64,000 nucleotides of DNA from Polynucleobacter sp. 80A-SIGWE. GTDB taxonomy: Bacteria > Pseudomonadota > Gammaproteobacteria > Burkholderiales > Burkholderiaceae. Below the pieces are notes generated by a model, which made no database searches, had not been told where the DNA came from, and worked only from the letters and a program-made list of their open reading frames with translations. Positions 55,370-64,000 of this stretch are shown here, in pieces. Made by a program: the position numbers and the translations under genes. The stretch spans positions 248,001 through 312,000 of the forward strand of contig NZ_JACVOR010000002.1 of assembly GCF_018882295.1 (NCBI RefSeq). The letters are read 5' to 3'. Every line of letters begins with the position of its first letter. Within the stretch, counting starts at the first letter, position 1.

Positions 55370-56818
55370 ATGAAAAAGTATCTTATTGCGCTCTTGGCTA
55401 TCTTCAGCTTGGGGCAAATTGCATTCATTCCTCAGGCTAGTGCTCAGAGCCCGCGCGTCTCTATTCCAGATTTTGCTGATCTGGTCGAGCGAGCCAGTCC
55501 GGCCGTAGTCAATATTCGCACCACTGAAAAAGTGATGCAGCAGCAAGCCCAGGGTGGCTTCCCAGGAATGCCAGAGGATCAAGCTGAATTCTTTCGTCGC
55601 TTCTTCGGAGTGCCTATTCCAGGTTTGCCTGGTACACCTAAACAATCCCAGCCAAATCCTGGTAAGCCTCAAGAGGCCGATCGTGGCGTAGGCTCAGGCT
55701 TCATTATTGAATCCAATGGTTTGATTTTGACGAATGCCCACGTGGTTGAAGGTGCAAATACGATTTACGTCACCTTGACTGATAAGCGTGAGTACAAGGC
55801 AAAGTTACTAGGCATGGATAAGCGTACCGATGTAGCGGTTGTCAAAATTGATGCACGCGATTTACCTAAGTTGCCGCTGGGTGATTCTTCCCGCGTGAGG
55901 GTGGGTGAGTGGGTGTTGGCCATTGGCTCCCCATTTGGCTTGGAAAATACTGTGACCGCGGGCATCGTGTCTGCCAAGAGTCGTGACACTGGCGACTACT
56001 TGCCATTCATTCAGACTGACGTTGCAGTGAATCCTGGTAACTCGGGTGGACCTTTATTGAATACAGCTGGACAAGTGATTGGTATTAACTCACAAATCTT
56101 TAGCCGCTCTGGCGGCTATATGGGTATCTCATTTGCGATTCCAATTGATGAGGCCATGCGTGTAGCGGATCAATTGCGTACCAATGGAAAAATGACTCGT
56201 GGTCGTATTGGTGTTGCTTTAGGAGAAATGACTAAAGAGATTGCTGAGAGCTTGGGCTTGGGCAAACCGCGTGGAGCCTACGTTCGCAATGTTGAGCCTG
56301 GTGGTCCAGCGGCAGCGGGTGGCATTGAGTCAGGCGACGTGATTTTGAGCTTTAACGGCCGTGATATTGGTAAGTCGACTGATCTGCCTAGGGCGGTTGG
56401 TGAAACCAAGCCTGGAACTGGTGCATCAGTACAAGTCTGGCGCAAAGGCGGCACCAAGGATTTAATGGTGACTGTGGCCGATACCGAAGCCGGTCAGGCA
56501 GCGGTTAAGAAATCGGATAACTCGGGATCATCTGGTGGGAATACTAATTCTCTAGGAGTAGCCGTTTCTGAGCCCTCAGATAGCAAGAAGAAGGAGCTCA
56601 ATATCCGCGGTGGGGTTGAGGTTACGGGCCTAGGAGACGGCCCCCTAGCGCGTGCAGGGGTGCGTCCTGGCGATGTCATTATCCGGATTGCAGATGCTGA
56701 CATTACTGGGGTAAAGCAGTTTGAGGGGCTAGTTAAGGGCCTGGATGCCAATAAGTCAGTCCCAGTTTTTGTCCGCAGGGCTGATAGCACCATGATTATT
56801 CCCGTCAGGCCAAAATAA
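55370..56818 (+). CDS. Periplasmic serine protease DegP/MucD family
   Basis: 482 residues from the ATG at 55370; an upstream in-frame TTG is rejected because this ATG begins a clean signal peptide (MKKYLIALLAIFSLGQIAF, cleaved after about residue 27). The trypsin-like triad is His in LTNAHVVEGA near 123, Asp in KRTDVAVVKI near 153 and Ser in NPGNSGGPLL near 225. Two PDZ domains follow (about 265-355 and 380-475). In relatives the gene (mucD) belongs to the sigma-E operon. Here it directly follows fabF. Confidence 0.93.
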   Translation: MKKYLIALLAIFSLGQIAFIPQASAQSPRVSIPDFADLVERASPAVVNIRTTEKVMQQQAQGGFPGMPEDQAEFFRRFFGVPIPGLPGTPKQSQPNPGKPQEADRGVGSGFIIESNGLILTNAHVVEGANTIYVTLTDKREYKAKLLGMDKRTDVAVVKIDARDLPKLPLGDSSRVRVGEWVLAIGSPFGLENTVTAGIVSAKSRDTGDYLPFIQTDVAVNPGNSGGPLLNTAGQVIGINSQIFSRSGGYMGISFAIPIDEAMRVADQLRTNGKMTRGRIGVALGEMTKEIAESLGLGKPRGAYVRNVEPGGPAAAGGIESGDVILSFNGRDIGKSTDLPRAVGETKPGTGASVQVWRKGGTKDLMVTVADTEAGQAAVKKSDNSGSSGGNTNSLGVAVSEPSDSKKKELNIRGGVEVTGLGDGPLARAGVRPGDVIIRIADADITGVKQFEGLVKGLDANKSVPVFVRRADSTMIIPVRPK

Positions 56819-56855
56819 GCCAAAACCTGGGTTTTTGCATGGAATAAACGGGTTC

Positions 56856-56872
56856 GGCGCTAATTTAGCGCC
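56856..56872 (+). promoter_or_regulatory. Hairpin between degP and lepA
   Basis: GGCGCTA (56856-56862) and TAGCGCC (56866-56872) form a perfect 7-bp stem with ATT loop. No T-run follows, so it is not a standard terminator. A second 7-bp hairpin CGCATCA/TGGTGCG lies at 56908-56924. Together they fill the 144-bp lepA leader. Confidence 0.4.
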
Positions 56873-56962
56873 ACCCATTACAATCACTTTAAGACGGCTT
56901 TTTGCAGCGCATCATTGTGGTGCGTTCTGACAAGGCGTTTTTTGAAGACCACATAAGACGCT

Positions 56963-58768
56963 ATGGATTTAATCCGCAATTTTTCTATCATCGCCCACAT
57001 TGATCACGGCAAATCAACGCTTGCTGATCGCATTATTCAACTATGTGGCGGTCTATCTGATCGTGAAATGGAAGCCCAAGTGCTTGACTCGATGGATATC
57101 GAGCGGGAGCGGGGTATCACAATTAAAGCGCAAACAGCAGCGCTGACTTATAAGTCCAAAGACGGTAAAACTTACAACATCAATTTGATCGATACGCCGG
57201 GACACGTCGACTTCTCTTATGAAGTTAGCCGCTCTCTATCAGCATGTGAAGGTGCATTGTTGGTGGTAGATGCTAGTCAAGGTGTTGAGGCTCAAACCGT
57301 TGCCAACTGTTATATGGCGCTGGAGTTGGGTGTTGAGGTTGTGCCAGTACTGAACAAGATTGATTTGCCACAGGCCGATCCTGAGCGCGCCAAAAAAGAA
57401 ATTGAAGATGTGATTGGTATTGATGCATCTGAAGCAGTGACCTGTTCAGCCAAAACTGGCTTAGGCGTTCAAGATGTCATCGAAGAGATGATTGCACGCG
57501 TGCCTCCACCAAAAGGCAGTGCGGCAGATCCTTTGCAAGCCTTGATTATTGATTCTTGGTTTGATAACTATGTTGGCGTGGTGATGTTGGTGCGGGTTGT
57601 GAACGGCACCTTAAAGCCAAAAGAAAAAATTACCTTGATGGCCAATGGTTCAAGCCATCTCGTCGAGCACGTTGGTGTATTTAGTCCAAAGTCAGTAGAT
57701 CGTCCAGAGTTGTCTGCTGGTCAGGTAGGCTTTGTGATTGCCGGTATTAAAGAGTTAAAAGCCGCTAAGGTGGGCGACACAGTTACCCATACCCCTGGGC
57801 AGCAAGGCCGAGTTCCCGCTACCGAGCCACTTCCAGGTTTTAAAGAAGTGAAGCCTCAGGTTTTTGCGGGTCTATACCCAGTAGAGTCGAGTGAATACGA
57901 TCAACTACGCGAATCTTTAGAGAAGCTGCAATTAAACGATGCCTCACTCTTGTATGAGCCTGAGGTTTCGCAAGCACTCGGTTTTGGATTTCGCTGCGGC
58001 TTCCTGGGATTGCTCCATATGGAGATCGTACAAGAGCGCTTAGAGCGTCAGTACGGTATGAATCTCATTACTACCGCACCAACAGTGGTGTATCAGGTAG
58101 AGCAATCTGACGGCACAATTTTATCGGTAGACAATCCGTCGAAGATGCCAGAGGCTAGCAAGATCAATACGATTCTTGAGCCGATCGTGACAGTTAATCT
58201 GTATATGCCGCAAGAGTACGTGGGCGCGATCATTACCTTGTGCGTCGGCAAGCGTGGCATACAGATGGATATGAATTACCTCGGTCGCCAAGTAAAGCTC
58301 ACATATGAGTTGCCTATGGCCGAGATTGTTTTGGATTTCTTCGACAAAATGAAATCCATCTCTCGTGGTTATGCATCGATGGATTACGAGTTCAAAGAAT
58401 ATCGTCCTGCCGATGTGGTTAAGGTCGATATCCTGATTAATAGCGAGCGAGTTGATGCATTGTCGGTGATCGTTCACCGCAGCAATAGTCAGCATCGCGG
58501 GCGTGAAGTGGTTGCCAAGATGCGCGGGATTATTCCGCGTCAAATGTTTGATGTGGCTATTCAGGCGGCAATTGGTAGCAACATCGTTGCTCGTGAAAAC
58601 GTAAAAGCTTTGCGTAAGAACGTATTGGCTAAGTGTTACGGTGGTGATATTTCTCGTAAACGCAAATTGTTAGAGAAGCAAAAAGAAGGTAAGAAGCGCA
58701 TGAAGCAGGTAGGTAATGTGGAGATTCCACAAGAAGCCTTCTTGGCCATTTTGCAGGTAGACGACTAA
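56963..58768 (+). CDS. lepA: Elongation factor 4 (LepA)
   Basis: Ribosome-bound GTPase that can back-translocate and helps 30S biogenesis. 601 residues. G motifs: [10 protein letters not shown] near 12, RERGITI near 48, DTPGHVDF near 78, NKID near 132 and SAKTG near 160. The C-terminal LepA-specific domain contains [24 protein letters not shown]. It shares its stop region with lepB (TAATG overlap). A possible promoter, CTGACA at 56927-56932 and CATAAG at 56952-56957, lies close to the ATG; no Shine-Dalgarno is clear. Confidence 0.98.
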   Translation: MDLIRNFSIIAHIDHGKSTLADRIIQLCGGLSDREMEAQVLDSMDIERERGITIKAQTAALTYKSKDGKTYNINLIDTPGHVDFSYEVSRSLSACEGALLVVDASQGVEAQTVANCYMALELGVEVVPVLNKIDLPQADPERAKKEIEDVIGIDASEAVTCSAKTGLGVQDVIEEMIARVPPPKGSAADPLQALIIDSWFDNYVGVVMLVRVVNGTLKPKEKITLMANGSSHLVEHVGVFSPKSVDRPELSAGQVGFVIAGIKELKAAKVGDTVTHTPGQQGRVPATEPLPGFKEVKPQVFAGLYPVESSEYDQLRESLEKLQLNDASLLYEPEVSQALGFGFRCGFLGLLHMEIVQERLERQYGMNLITTAPTVVYQVEQSDGTILSVDNPSKMPEASKINTILEPIVTVNLYMPQEYVGAIITLCVGKRGIQMDMNYLGRQVKLTYELPMAEIVLDFFDKMKSISRGYASMDYEFKEYRPADVVKVDILINSERVDALSVIVHRSNSQHRGREVVAKMRGIIPRQMFDVAIQAAIGSNIVARENVKALRKNVLAKCYGGDISRKRKLLEKQKEGKKRMKQVGNVEIPQEAFLAILQVDD

Positions 58769-59574
58769 TGAACTTTGCGCTCATCCTATTTATCTTGGTA
58801 GTAGTTTCGGGCATCGCCTGGATTGCTGACCGTTACTACTTTGCGCCGCAAAGACGTATGGCTGGCATCGATCGCATGCCATTGTGGTTGGAATACACGG
58901 CTGGTTTCTTCCCGGTAATCTGCGCGGTGTTTGTATTACGCTCTTTTATTGTGGAGCCATTCAAAATTCCATCGGGCTCGATGATTCCAACCCTGCAGAT
59001 TGGCGACTTTATTCTGGTGAATAAATTTACCTACGGTATTAGGTTGCCAGTAATCAATCAGAAGGTAGTTGAACTAGGTTCTCCAAAACGTGGCGATGTA
59101 GTCGTATTCCGTTATCCCCGTGATGAATCTATTGACTACATTAAACGCGTCGTGGCTTTGCCTGGCGACACTATTACTTATCAAGATAAGCGTTTAACGG
59201 TAAATGCTCAGCCACTTCAATATAGTGGTGGTGAGCCTTACTTAGATCCAGAAAACATGCGTTATGCCAAACGGTTTGGAGAGTCTTTTCCTGCGGATTT
59301 AGGTGGCAATAAGCATGAGATTCTGAACGATCCCGACCGTCCTGCCGGCATGTTCCCTGCAGAGCGTTTTCCTGGATTTGAAAATTGCCAATATATCAAT
59401 GCTGGCCTCACATGTAAGGTGCCTGCGGGGCATTATTTTGCTATGGGCGATAACCGCGATAACAGCGCTGATTCTCGTTATTGGGGATTTGTGCCGGATA
59501 AAAATATTGTCGGTAAGGCATTCTTTGTTTGGTTAAATCTCGGAAATCTAGGTCGCATTGGCGGCTTCGAATAA
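58768..59574 (+). CDS. lepB: Signal peptidase I
   Basis: Removes signal peptides of exported proteins at the periplasmic face. 268 residues with two membrane segments (about 2-18 and 45-62). The catalytic serine is in [14 protein letters not shown] near 71 and the lysine in [13 protein letters not shown] near 126. [17 protein letters not shown] near 230 is the last conserved box. It overlaps lepA by 1 nt and precedes rnc by 4 bp. Confidence 0.97.
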   Translation: MNFALILFILVVVSGIAWIADRYYFAPQRRMAGIDRMPLWLEYTAGFFPVICAVFVLRSFIVEPFKIPSGSMIPTLQIGDFILVNKFTYGIRLPVINQKVVELGSPKRGDVVVFRYPRDESIDYIKRVVALPGDTITYQDKRLTVNAQPLQYSGGEPYLDPENMRYAKRFGESFPADLGGNKHEILNDPDRPAGMFPAERFPGFENCQYINAGLTCKVPAGHYFAMGDNRDNSADSRYWGFVPDKNIVGKAFFVWLNLGNLGRIGGFE

Positions 59575-59578
59575 AGTC

Positions 59579-60370
59579 ATGAACGCCCGCGCCGTCATCG
59601 AAACCGCACCGCTACAAGCGCAACTGGGCTACACGTTTAAAAAGCTAGAGCTGCTGAATCAAGCTCTAACGCATCGTAGTCACAGTAAGAAAAATAATGA
59701 GCGCTTGGAATTTTTAGGTGACTCTATTCTCAATTGCGTCGTCGCTGAAATGCTCTATGAGCGTTATTCCGATCTAGATGAGGGTGATCTCTCGCGCGTG
59801 CGGGCTAACTTAGTTAAGCAGCAAGCGCTCTATGAGATTGCTCAAACACTGTCGCTGTCTGACTACCTTCGCTTAGGTGAGGGCGAGCTGAAGAGTGGAG
59901 GCTTTCGTCGCCCATCCATTTTGGCCGACACACTTGAGGCAGTCACTGGTGCAATATTCTTAGATGGCGGGTTTGATGCTGCCAAGACGTGTTTGCGCAA
60001 ACTTTATTCCATTATTCTGGCCAATGTTGATCCCAAAACATTGGGTAAGGACGACAAAACTTTATTGCAGGAGTGTTTGCAAAGCTATCAATTGCCATTA
60101 CCAACCTATAACGTTACTGGCACAAGCGGTGCAGCCCATAACCAGCAATTTGAGGTGGAGTGTTTAATCCCTAACCTCAAGGTATCGGTTAAGGGTGAGG
60201 GTGCATCTAGACGTGCGGCAGAGCAGGCAGCCGCGAAGATCGCCTTAATCGCTGCATTAAAAGCCTTGCCACAAGCGCTAGGTAAACCTAAAAAGACTCG
60301 GTCGGCTAAAAAGAAGGCAGCAAAAAAAGTAGCGACCGAAGAGCAGTTAAATCTTAAGCTGAAGGGCTAA
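59579..60370 (+). CDS. rnc: Ribonuclease III
   Basis: Cuts double-stranded RNA in rRNA precursors and some mRNAs. 263 residues from the ATG at 59579; an in-frame TTG 21 bp upstream lies inside lepB and is rejected. The signature [20 protein letters not shown] is near residue 34, and [15 protein letters not shown] near 110 holds the second metal site. A dsRNA-binding domain follows (about 150-220). The C-terminus has an extra lysine/alanine-rich tail of about 30 residues. Confidence 0.96.
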   Translation: MNARAVIETAPLQAQLGYTFKKLELLNQALTHRSHSKKNNERLEFLGDSILNCVVAEMLYERYSDLDEGDLSRVRANLVKQQALYEIAQTLSLSDYLRLGEGELKSGGFRRPSILADTLEAVTGAIFLDGGFDAAKTCLRKLYSIILANVDPKTLGKDDKTLLQECLQSYQLPLPTYNVTGTSGAAHNQQFEVECLIPNLKVSVKGEGASRRAAEQAAAKIALIAALKALPQALGKPKKTRSAKKKAAKKVATEEQLNLKLKG

Positions 60371-60372
60371 TC

Positions 60373-61308
60373 GTGTTTAGATGCGGCACTATCGCCATTG
60401 TTGGCCGTCCCAATATGGGCAAATCAACCCTCTTGAATGCTTTGGTTGGTCAGAAGATCAGTATTACTTCTCGTAAAGCACAAACCACGCGTCACCGTAT
60501 TTTGGGTATTCAGAATCGTGAAGAGGCGCAATTCATCTTCATTGACACGCCAGGCTTTCAGACACGTTTAATGAATACCTTGAACAAGGCCTTGAACCGC
60601 ACTGTCACTACAGCTTTGCAAGATGTAAACGTGGCTTGTTTTGTAGTTGAGGCTGGTTACTTTGGTGAGGATGACAAGAAGGTTTTGAAATTACTGCCAG
60701 ATGACTTACCCATTGTCTTGGTTTTAAATAAATTAGATCTATTTAATAGCCGTTTTCAGACTCCTTCGGAGCGTGATCAGGCGCTACTGAACTTTATTAA
60801 AGAGATGGCTCGCCCTTGGTGTGAATTAGGCGGCCATGAAGATCAGAAGTCTGAGTTCGCTGAAATCGTGCCGATGAGCGCCAAGAGTCCTGGGGATGTT
60901 GAGAGATTATTGGATGTACTTGAGGGTTACTTGCCAGAGGCGCCAGCGGTCTACGATGGCGATACCATTACTGATCGCAGTGAGCGTTTCTTGGCTGCCG
61001 AGATCTTGCGTGAGAAGGTCTTCCGCTTTACCGGCGAAGAGTTGCCTTACACCAGCACCGTGGTAATTGATCAGTTCAAGATGGATGGCAAGATGCGCCG
61101 TATCGCAGCAACGATTTTGGTTGATCGCGATAGCCACAAGGCAATGATTATTGGTGCTAAGGGTGAGAGACTGAAGAAGATTTCTACCGATGCCCGCATT
61201 GATATGGAAAAGCTCTTTGATGGCAAGGTCTTCCTGGAGACTTGGGTTAAGGTCAAACGTGGCTGGGCAGATGATCGCGCTGAATTACGGGCGCAAGGTC
61301 TAGAGTAA
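60373..61308 (+). CDS. era: GTPase Era
   Basis: Essential GTPase binding the 3' end of 16S rRNA. 311 residues from a GTG at 60373. G motifs: [10 protein letters not shown] near 12, the switch TTRHRI, DTPGF near 59, NKLD near 121 and SAKS near 163. The KH domain at the C-terminus has [13 protein letters not shown] near 257. It starts 2 bp after rnc, the usual rnc-era pair. Confidence 0.97.
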   Translation: MFRCGTIAIVGRPNMGKSTLLNALVGQKISITSRKAQTTRHRILGIQNREEAQFIFIDTPGFQTRLMNTLNKALNRTVTTALQDVNVACFVVEAGYFGEDDKKVLKLLPDDLPIVLVLNKLDLFNSRFQTPSERDQALLNFIKEMARPWCELGGHEDQKSEFAEIVPMSAKSPGDVERLLDVLEGYLPEAPAVYDGDTITDRSERFLAAEILREKVFRFTGEELPYTSTVVIDQFKMDGKMRRIAATILVDRDSHKAMIIGAKGERLKKISTDARIDMEKLFDGKVFLETWVKVKRGWADDRAELRAQGLE

Positions 61309-61314
61309 TTATTC

Positions 61315-62049
61315 ATGGCATCTATTCGTGTTGCTGACGAACCCGCTTTTGTATTGCACAGCATTCCTTACAAGGAAACTAGCTTAATTCTGGATGTCTT
61401 TACACGTCAGCATGGTCGTATGGCCTTAATTGCCAAGGGTGCCAAGCGCCCGCACTCGGTACTGCGTCCAGTGTTACAGCGCTTTCAGCCTTTATTGGTT
61501 TCTTGGAGTGGCAAGTCTGAGTTACGGACTTTAACGAAGTCGGAGTGGGTCGGTGGCACACCATCTTTGGTGGGTGATGCATTGCTCTGCGGCTTTTATC
61601 TTAACGAGTTGTTAGTCAAGTTCCTGGCTCGTGAAGATGACTATGAAAAACTCTACGACCATTACACCGATACGATCTCCGCTTTATCTAATCTCGAATT
61701 TGAATCCAAGGGCTTAGAAGAAATTCTGCGTCCCTTTGAGTTAACACTTTTGCAAGAAACTGGTTATGCAGCAGCGCTTGATCGCTGCGTCGAAACCAAT
61801 AGTGCTCCGATCTCGAATGAGCAATATGTTTATCAGCCAGAGCGTGGTGTGAGGCCCGCTCAGGGGGATGATCCAGGTCACTGGCCAGTCTTGAGTGGTA
61901 AATCCCTGCTGGCCATTGCTGCAGGAGACTTTTCTGATCAAGAGACGCTTTCTGAGAGTAAGCAGTTAATGCGCTTCTTATTGGGATTGCATCTTCAGGA
62001 TCAAGTGCTTACCACCCGTCAGATTTTGATTGATCTAAAGAAAATCTAG
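61315..62049 (+). CDS. recO: DNA repair protein RecO
   Basis: Recombination mediator that loads RecA with RecR. 244 residues: an N-terminal OB fold (about 8-80, AFVLHSIPYKETSLILDVFT), then the helical region with LCGFYLNELLVKFLARED near 95. The C-terminal zinc cysteines of some RecO proteins are not present; a single cysteine is in DRCVETN. It lies 6 bp after era and 12 bp before pdxJ. Confidence 0.93.
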   Translation: MASIRVADEPAFVLHSIPYKETSLILDVFTRQHGRMALIAKGAKRPHSVLRPVLQRFQPLLVSWSGKSELRTLTKSEWVGGTPSLVGDALLCGFYLNELLVKFLAREDDYEKLYDHYTDTISALSNLEFESKGLEEILRPFELTLLQETGYAAALDRCVETNSAPISNEQYVYQPERGVRPAQGDDPGHWPVLSGKSLLAIAAGDFSDQETLSESKQLMRFLLGLHLQDQVLTTRQILIDLKKI

Positions 62050-62061
62050 TAATCTACCTCA

Positions 62062-62805
62062 ATGAACACCCAACCAAAGCTTGAGCTTGGCATCAATATC
62101 GATCACGTGGCCACTTTGCGTAATGCACGTGGCACGGTTTACCCTGACCCTTTAAAAGCTGCCCATTTGGCTGAAGAGGCGGGCGCTGATTTAATTACCT
62201 TGCATTTGCGTGAGGACCGTCGCCATATTAAAGATGCGGATTTAATGGCCTTACGTCCTTTGATACAGACACGTATGAATTTGGAGTGCGCCGTTACTCC
62301 GGAGATGATCAGTATTGCTTGTCGAGTCCAGCCTCACGATGTTTGCCTGGTTCCTGAAAAGCGTGAAGAGGTAACTACTGAGGGTGGCTTGGATGTAGTG
62401 GGACACTTTGAAGCAGTTAAATCTGCCACTACACAGTTAAAAGCTGCAGGTATTCGGGTATCTCTTTTTATTGATCCTGAGGAAAAGCAAATTCAAGCCG
62501 CCAAAGATGTTGGTGCAACAGTCGTTGAATTACATACTGGTCGATATGCAGATCTAGCTGGTGATCAACAGAAGCAAGAGCTCGAGCGCATTAGAAAAGC
62601 AGCGCAGTTTGGAAAGAGTATTGGCTTACGCGTAAATGCAGGCCATGGTTTAAATGAGGGTAATGTGATCCCAGTTGCCGCTATTGCCGAGCTTTCTGAG
62701 CTCAATATTGGTCATGCTATTGTTGCTGAAGCCCTCTTTAAGGGCTGGCAAAATGCGATTACCGACATGAAGGTCCTGATGGTTCAGGGTAGGGCTAAAG
62801 CTTAA
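62062..62805 (+). CDS. pdxJ: Pyridoxine 5'-phosphate synthase
   Basis: Joins 1-deoxyxylulose-5-phosphate and 3-amino-2-oxopropyl phosphate to pyridoxine phosphate. 247 residues starting [32 protein letters not shown] near 50, [18 protein letters not shown] near 95 and [12 protein letters not shown] near 195 are typical TIM-barrel motifs. serC at the other end of the window supplies the same pathway. The order recO-pdxJ-acpS is standard. Confidence 0.97.
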   Translation: MNTQPKLELGINIDHVATLRNARGTVYPDPLKAAHLAEEAGADLITLHLREDRRHIKDADLMALRPLIQTRMNLECAVTPEMISIACRVQPHDVCLVPEKREEVTTEGGLDVVGHFEAVKSATTQLKAAGIRVSLFIDPEEKQIQAAKDVGATVVELHTGRYADLAGDQQKQELERIRKAAQFGKSIGLRVNAGHGLNEGNVIPVAAIAELSELNIGHAIVAEALFKGWQNAITDMKVLMVQGRAKA

Positions 62806-62820
62806 AAGATTAAATATCAA

Positions 62821-63213
62821 ATGATCATTGGCATAGGCACAGACATCTTACAAATCGAGCGGCTTCAAGCGGCTTACGATCGCACCAATGGCCGCTTAGC
62901 TGAAAAAATTCTTGGGCCAGATGAGATGTTGGTTTTCAAGCATCGCTTAGCTAGAAATCACAAGAGGGGCATTGCTTTCTTGGCAACGCGCTTTGCTGCA
63001 AAAGAAGCATTCTCCAAGGCAATTGGTCTAGGCATGAGAATGCCCATGACTTGGAGATCGCTACAAACGCTTAATGAACCTAGCGGTAAGCCAGTGACAT
63101 CATATTTAGGTGCACTCGCACAATTTATGCAGGACAAAAATTGGGAGGCTCAGGTCACCGTTAGTGACGAGCAAGACATGGCAATTGCTCATGTCATCGT
63201 AGTTCAAAAATAA
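62821..63213 (+). CDS. acpS: Holo-ACP synthase
   Basis: Transfers phosphopantetheine from CoA to AcpP. 130 residues. [15 protein letters not shown] has the magnesium aspartate near residue 7, and [17 protein letters not shown] near 58 has the catalytic glutamate. [18 protein letters not shown] [14 protein letters not shown] ends the fold. It follows pdxJ by 15 bp and precedes nagZ by 44 bp. Confidence 0.96.
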   Translation: MIIGIGTDILQIERLQAAYDRTNGRLAEKILGPDEMLVFKHRLARNHKRGIAFLATRFAAKEAFSKAIGLGMRMPMTWRSLQTLNEPSGKPVTSYLGALAQFMQDKNWEAQVTVSDEQDMAIAHVIVVQK

Positions 63214-63257
63214 ATAAGCATCAAAAATATATAAATCTAAAAAATTTCGAGGAATAC

Positions 63258-64000
63258 ATGACTAAGTCGACTATGAAACCGGGCCCAGTTACTTTAGATG
63301 TTGTTGGTTTTGAGTTAAATGCAGAGGATCGTCGTCGCATCTTGCACCCCCTTACTGGCGGCGTGATTTTGTTTGGCAGAAACTTTGCTAATCGCAAGCA
63401 ACTCACCAAACTCACTGCTGAAATCAAAAAACTCCGCTCTGACGTATTGATCTCGATTGATCATGAGGGTGGCCGTGTTCAGCGCTGTAGGACTGATGGC
63501 TTTACCCATTTGCCTGCCATGCGTAAGCTCGGCGAGCTTTGGGGTTCTAAAAATAAGTCATCCCATTCCGCTGAATCTGCTGCGATTGCGATGGCTGCAG
63601 CAACAGCTTGCGGCTATGTCCTGGCTGCCGAGTTGCGCGCTTGCGGTGTGGACTTTAGTTTCACTCCAGTTCTGGACCTCGATTTTGGTCGTAGCGGTGT
63701 AATTGGGGATCGCGCATTTAGTCGTGATCCGCAAATTACTTTTGCTTTGGCTAAGAGCTTGAATGAAGGTTTGCGACTTGCAGGCATGGCGAACTGCGGT
63801 AAGCACTTCCCAGGCCACGGTTGGGCGGAAGCGGATTCTCATGTGGCCATTCCGGTGGATGAGCGTCCGTTGAAACAAATTCTGAATGACGATGCTAAGC
63901 CTTATGAGTGGTTAGACCTCAGTTTGACTGCAGTGATGCCGGCCCATGTGATCTATCCAAAAGTCGATAAGAACCCAGCTGGATTTTCTAAGGTTTGGTT
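63258..64000 (+). CDS. nagZ: Beta-N-acetylhexosaminidase, N-terminal part (3' end outside window)
   Basis: Family 3 glycosidase that removes GlcNAc from muropeptides in cell-wall recycling. 247 codons are present from the ATG at 63258, preceded by GAGGAA, and the frame is open to the window edge. GGVILFGRNFANRKQL near 34, ISIDHEGGRVQR near 70, LDLDFGRSGVIGDRAFS near 140 and CGKHFPGHGWAEADSH near 180 are all present; the last holds the catalytic His-Asp loop of NagZ. The rest of the domain lies beyond the window. Confidence 0.95.
   Translation, partial: MTKSTMKPGPVTLDVVGFELNAEDRRRILHPLTGGVILFGRNFANRKQLTKLTAEIKKLRSDVLISIDHEGGRVQRCRTDGFTHLPAMRKLGELWGSKNKSSHSAESAAIAMAAATACGYVLAAELRACGVDFSFTPVLDLDFGRSGVIGDRAFSRDPQITFALAKSLNEGLRLAGMANCGKHFPGHGWAEADSHVAIPVDERPLKQILNDDAKPYEWLDLSLTAVMPAHVIYPKVDKNPAGFSKVW

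Noticed and set aside
58121..58543. 140-codon open frame antisense to lepA
   Set aside because: Shadow frame inside a strongly conserved GTPase gene.
1..64000. Defence island, prophage, insertion sequence or secondary-metabolite cluster
   Set aside because: Every substantial open frame on the coding strands is accounted for by a core or common accessory gene, and no transposase, integrase, terminal repeat or repeat array was seen.

Overview
The window is a continuous, gene-dense piece of chromosome from a betaproteobacterium of the Burkholderiales. Gene order, protein type and a fairly low GC content for that order suggest a Polynucleobacter-like freshwater organism. That assignment is recognition, not a database result. 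About 68 protein genes are present, all intact except gyrA and nagZ, which are cut by the window edges. I see no tRNA or rRNA genes, CRISPR arrays, insertion sequences, prophage or other mobile DNA.

Layout. 1-9.4 kb: end of gyrA, then serine and aromatic amino-acid synthesis (serC-pheA-hisC-tyrA-aroA), cmk, rpsA and ihfB. 9.4-15.5 kb: envelope genes (lapB, ugd, hldA, hldD), a small ComEA-like protein and cysM. 15.5-24.1 kb: mltB, a histone-deacetylase-fold hydrolase, an acyl-CoA ligase, etfBA, an acyl-CoA dehydrogenase, a small membrane protein and a META lipoprotein. 24.3-28.3 kb: the rpsP-rimM-trmD-rplS ribosome cluster, a NUDIX hydrolase and a CbiB-like membrane protein. 28.3-37.1 kb: rsgA, a Ste24-type protease, orn, mog, pmbA, an orphan TRAP binding protein, folA-thyA, and a ferredoxin with its reductase. 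37.2-41.6 kb: a 2-hydroxyacid dehydrogenase and molybdenum cofactor genes (moeA, mobA, moaA). 41.7-49.8 kb: rne with a long structured leader, rluC, a HAD phosphatase, an S49 protease, an RsmI-like methyltransferase, maf, yceD and rpmF. 49.9-64 kb: fatty-acid synthesis (plsX-fabH-fabD-fabG-acpP-fabF), degP, lepA-lepB-rnc-era-recO-pdxJ-acpS and nagZ.

This is mostly housekeeping DNA and I did not find a new defence, mobile or biosynthetic system. The best unexplained signals are regulatory: (i) at several monocistronic or first genes a -10-like hexamer ends 5-6 nt before the ATG and no Shine-Dalgarno is visible, which predicts leaderless mRNAs; (ii) rne has a roughly 370-nt leader of stacked hairpins, one covering its Shine-Dalgarno; (iii) several intrinsic terminators lie inside the 3' coding end of the facing gene; (iv) the moaA promoter carries a tandem direct repeat and an inverted repeat; (v) the rpoE-rseA-rseB block that usually sits between fabF and mucD/degP in relatives is absent, and lapA is missing beside lapB.
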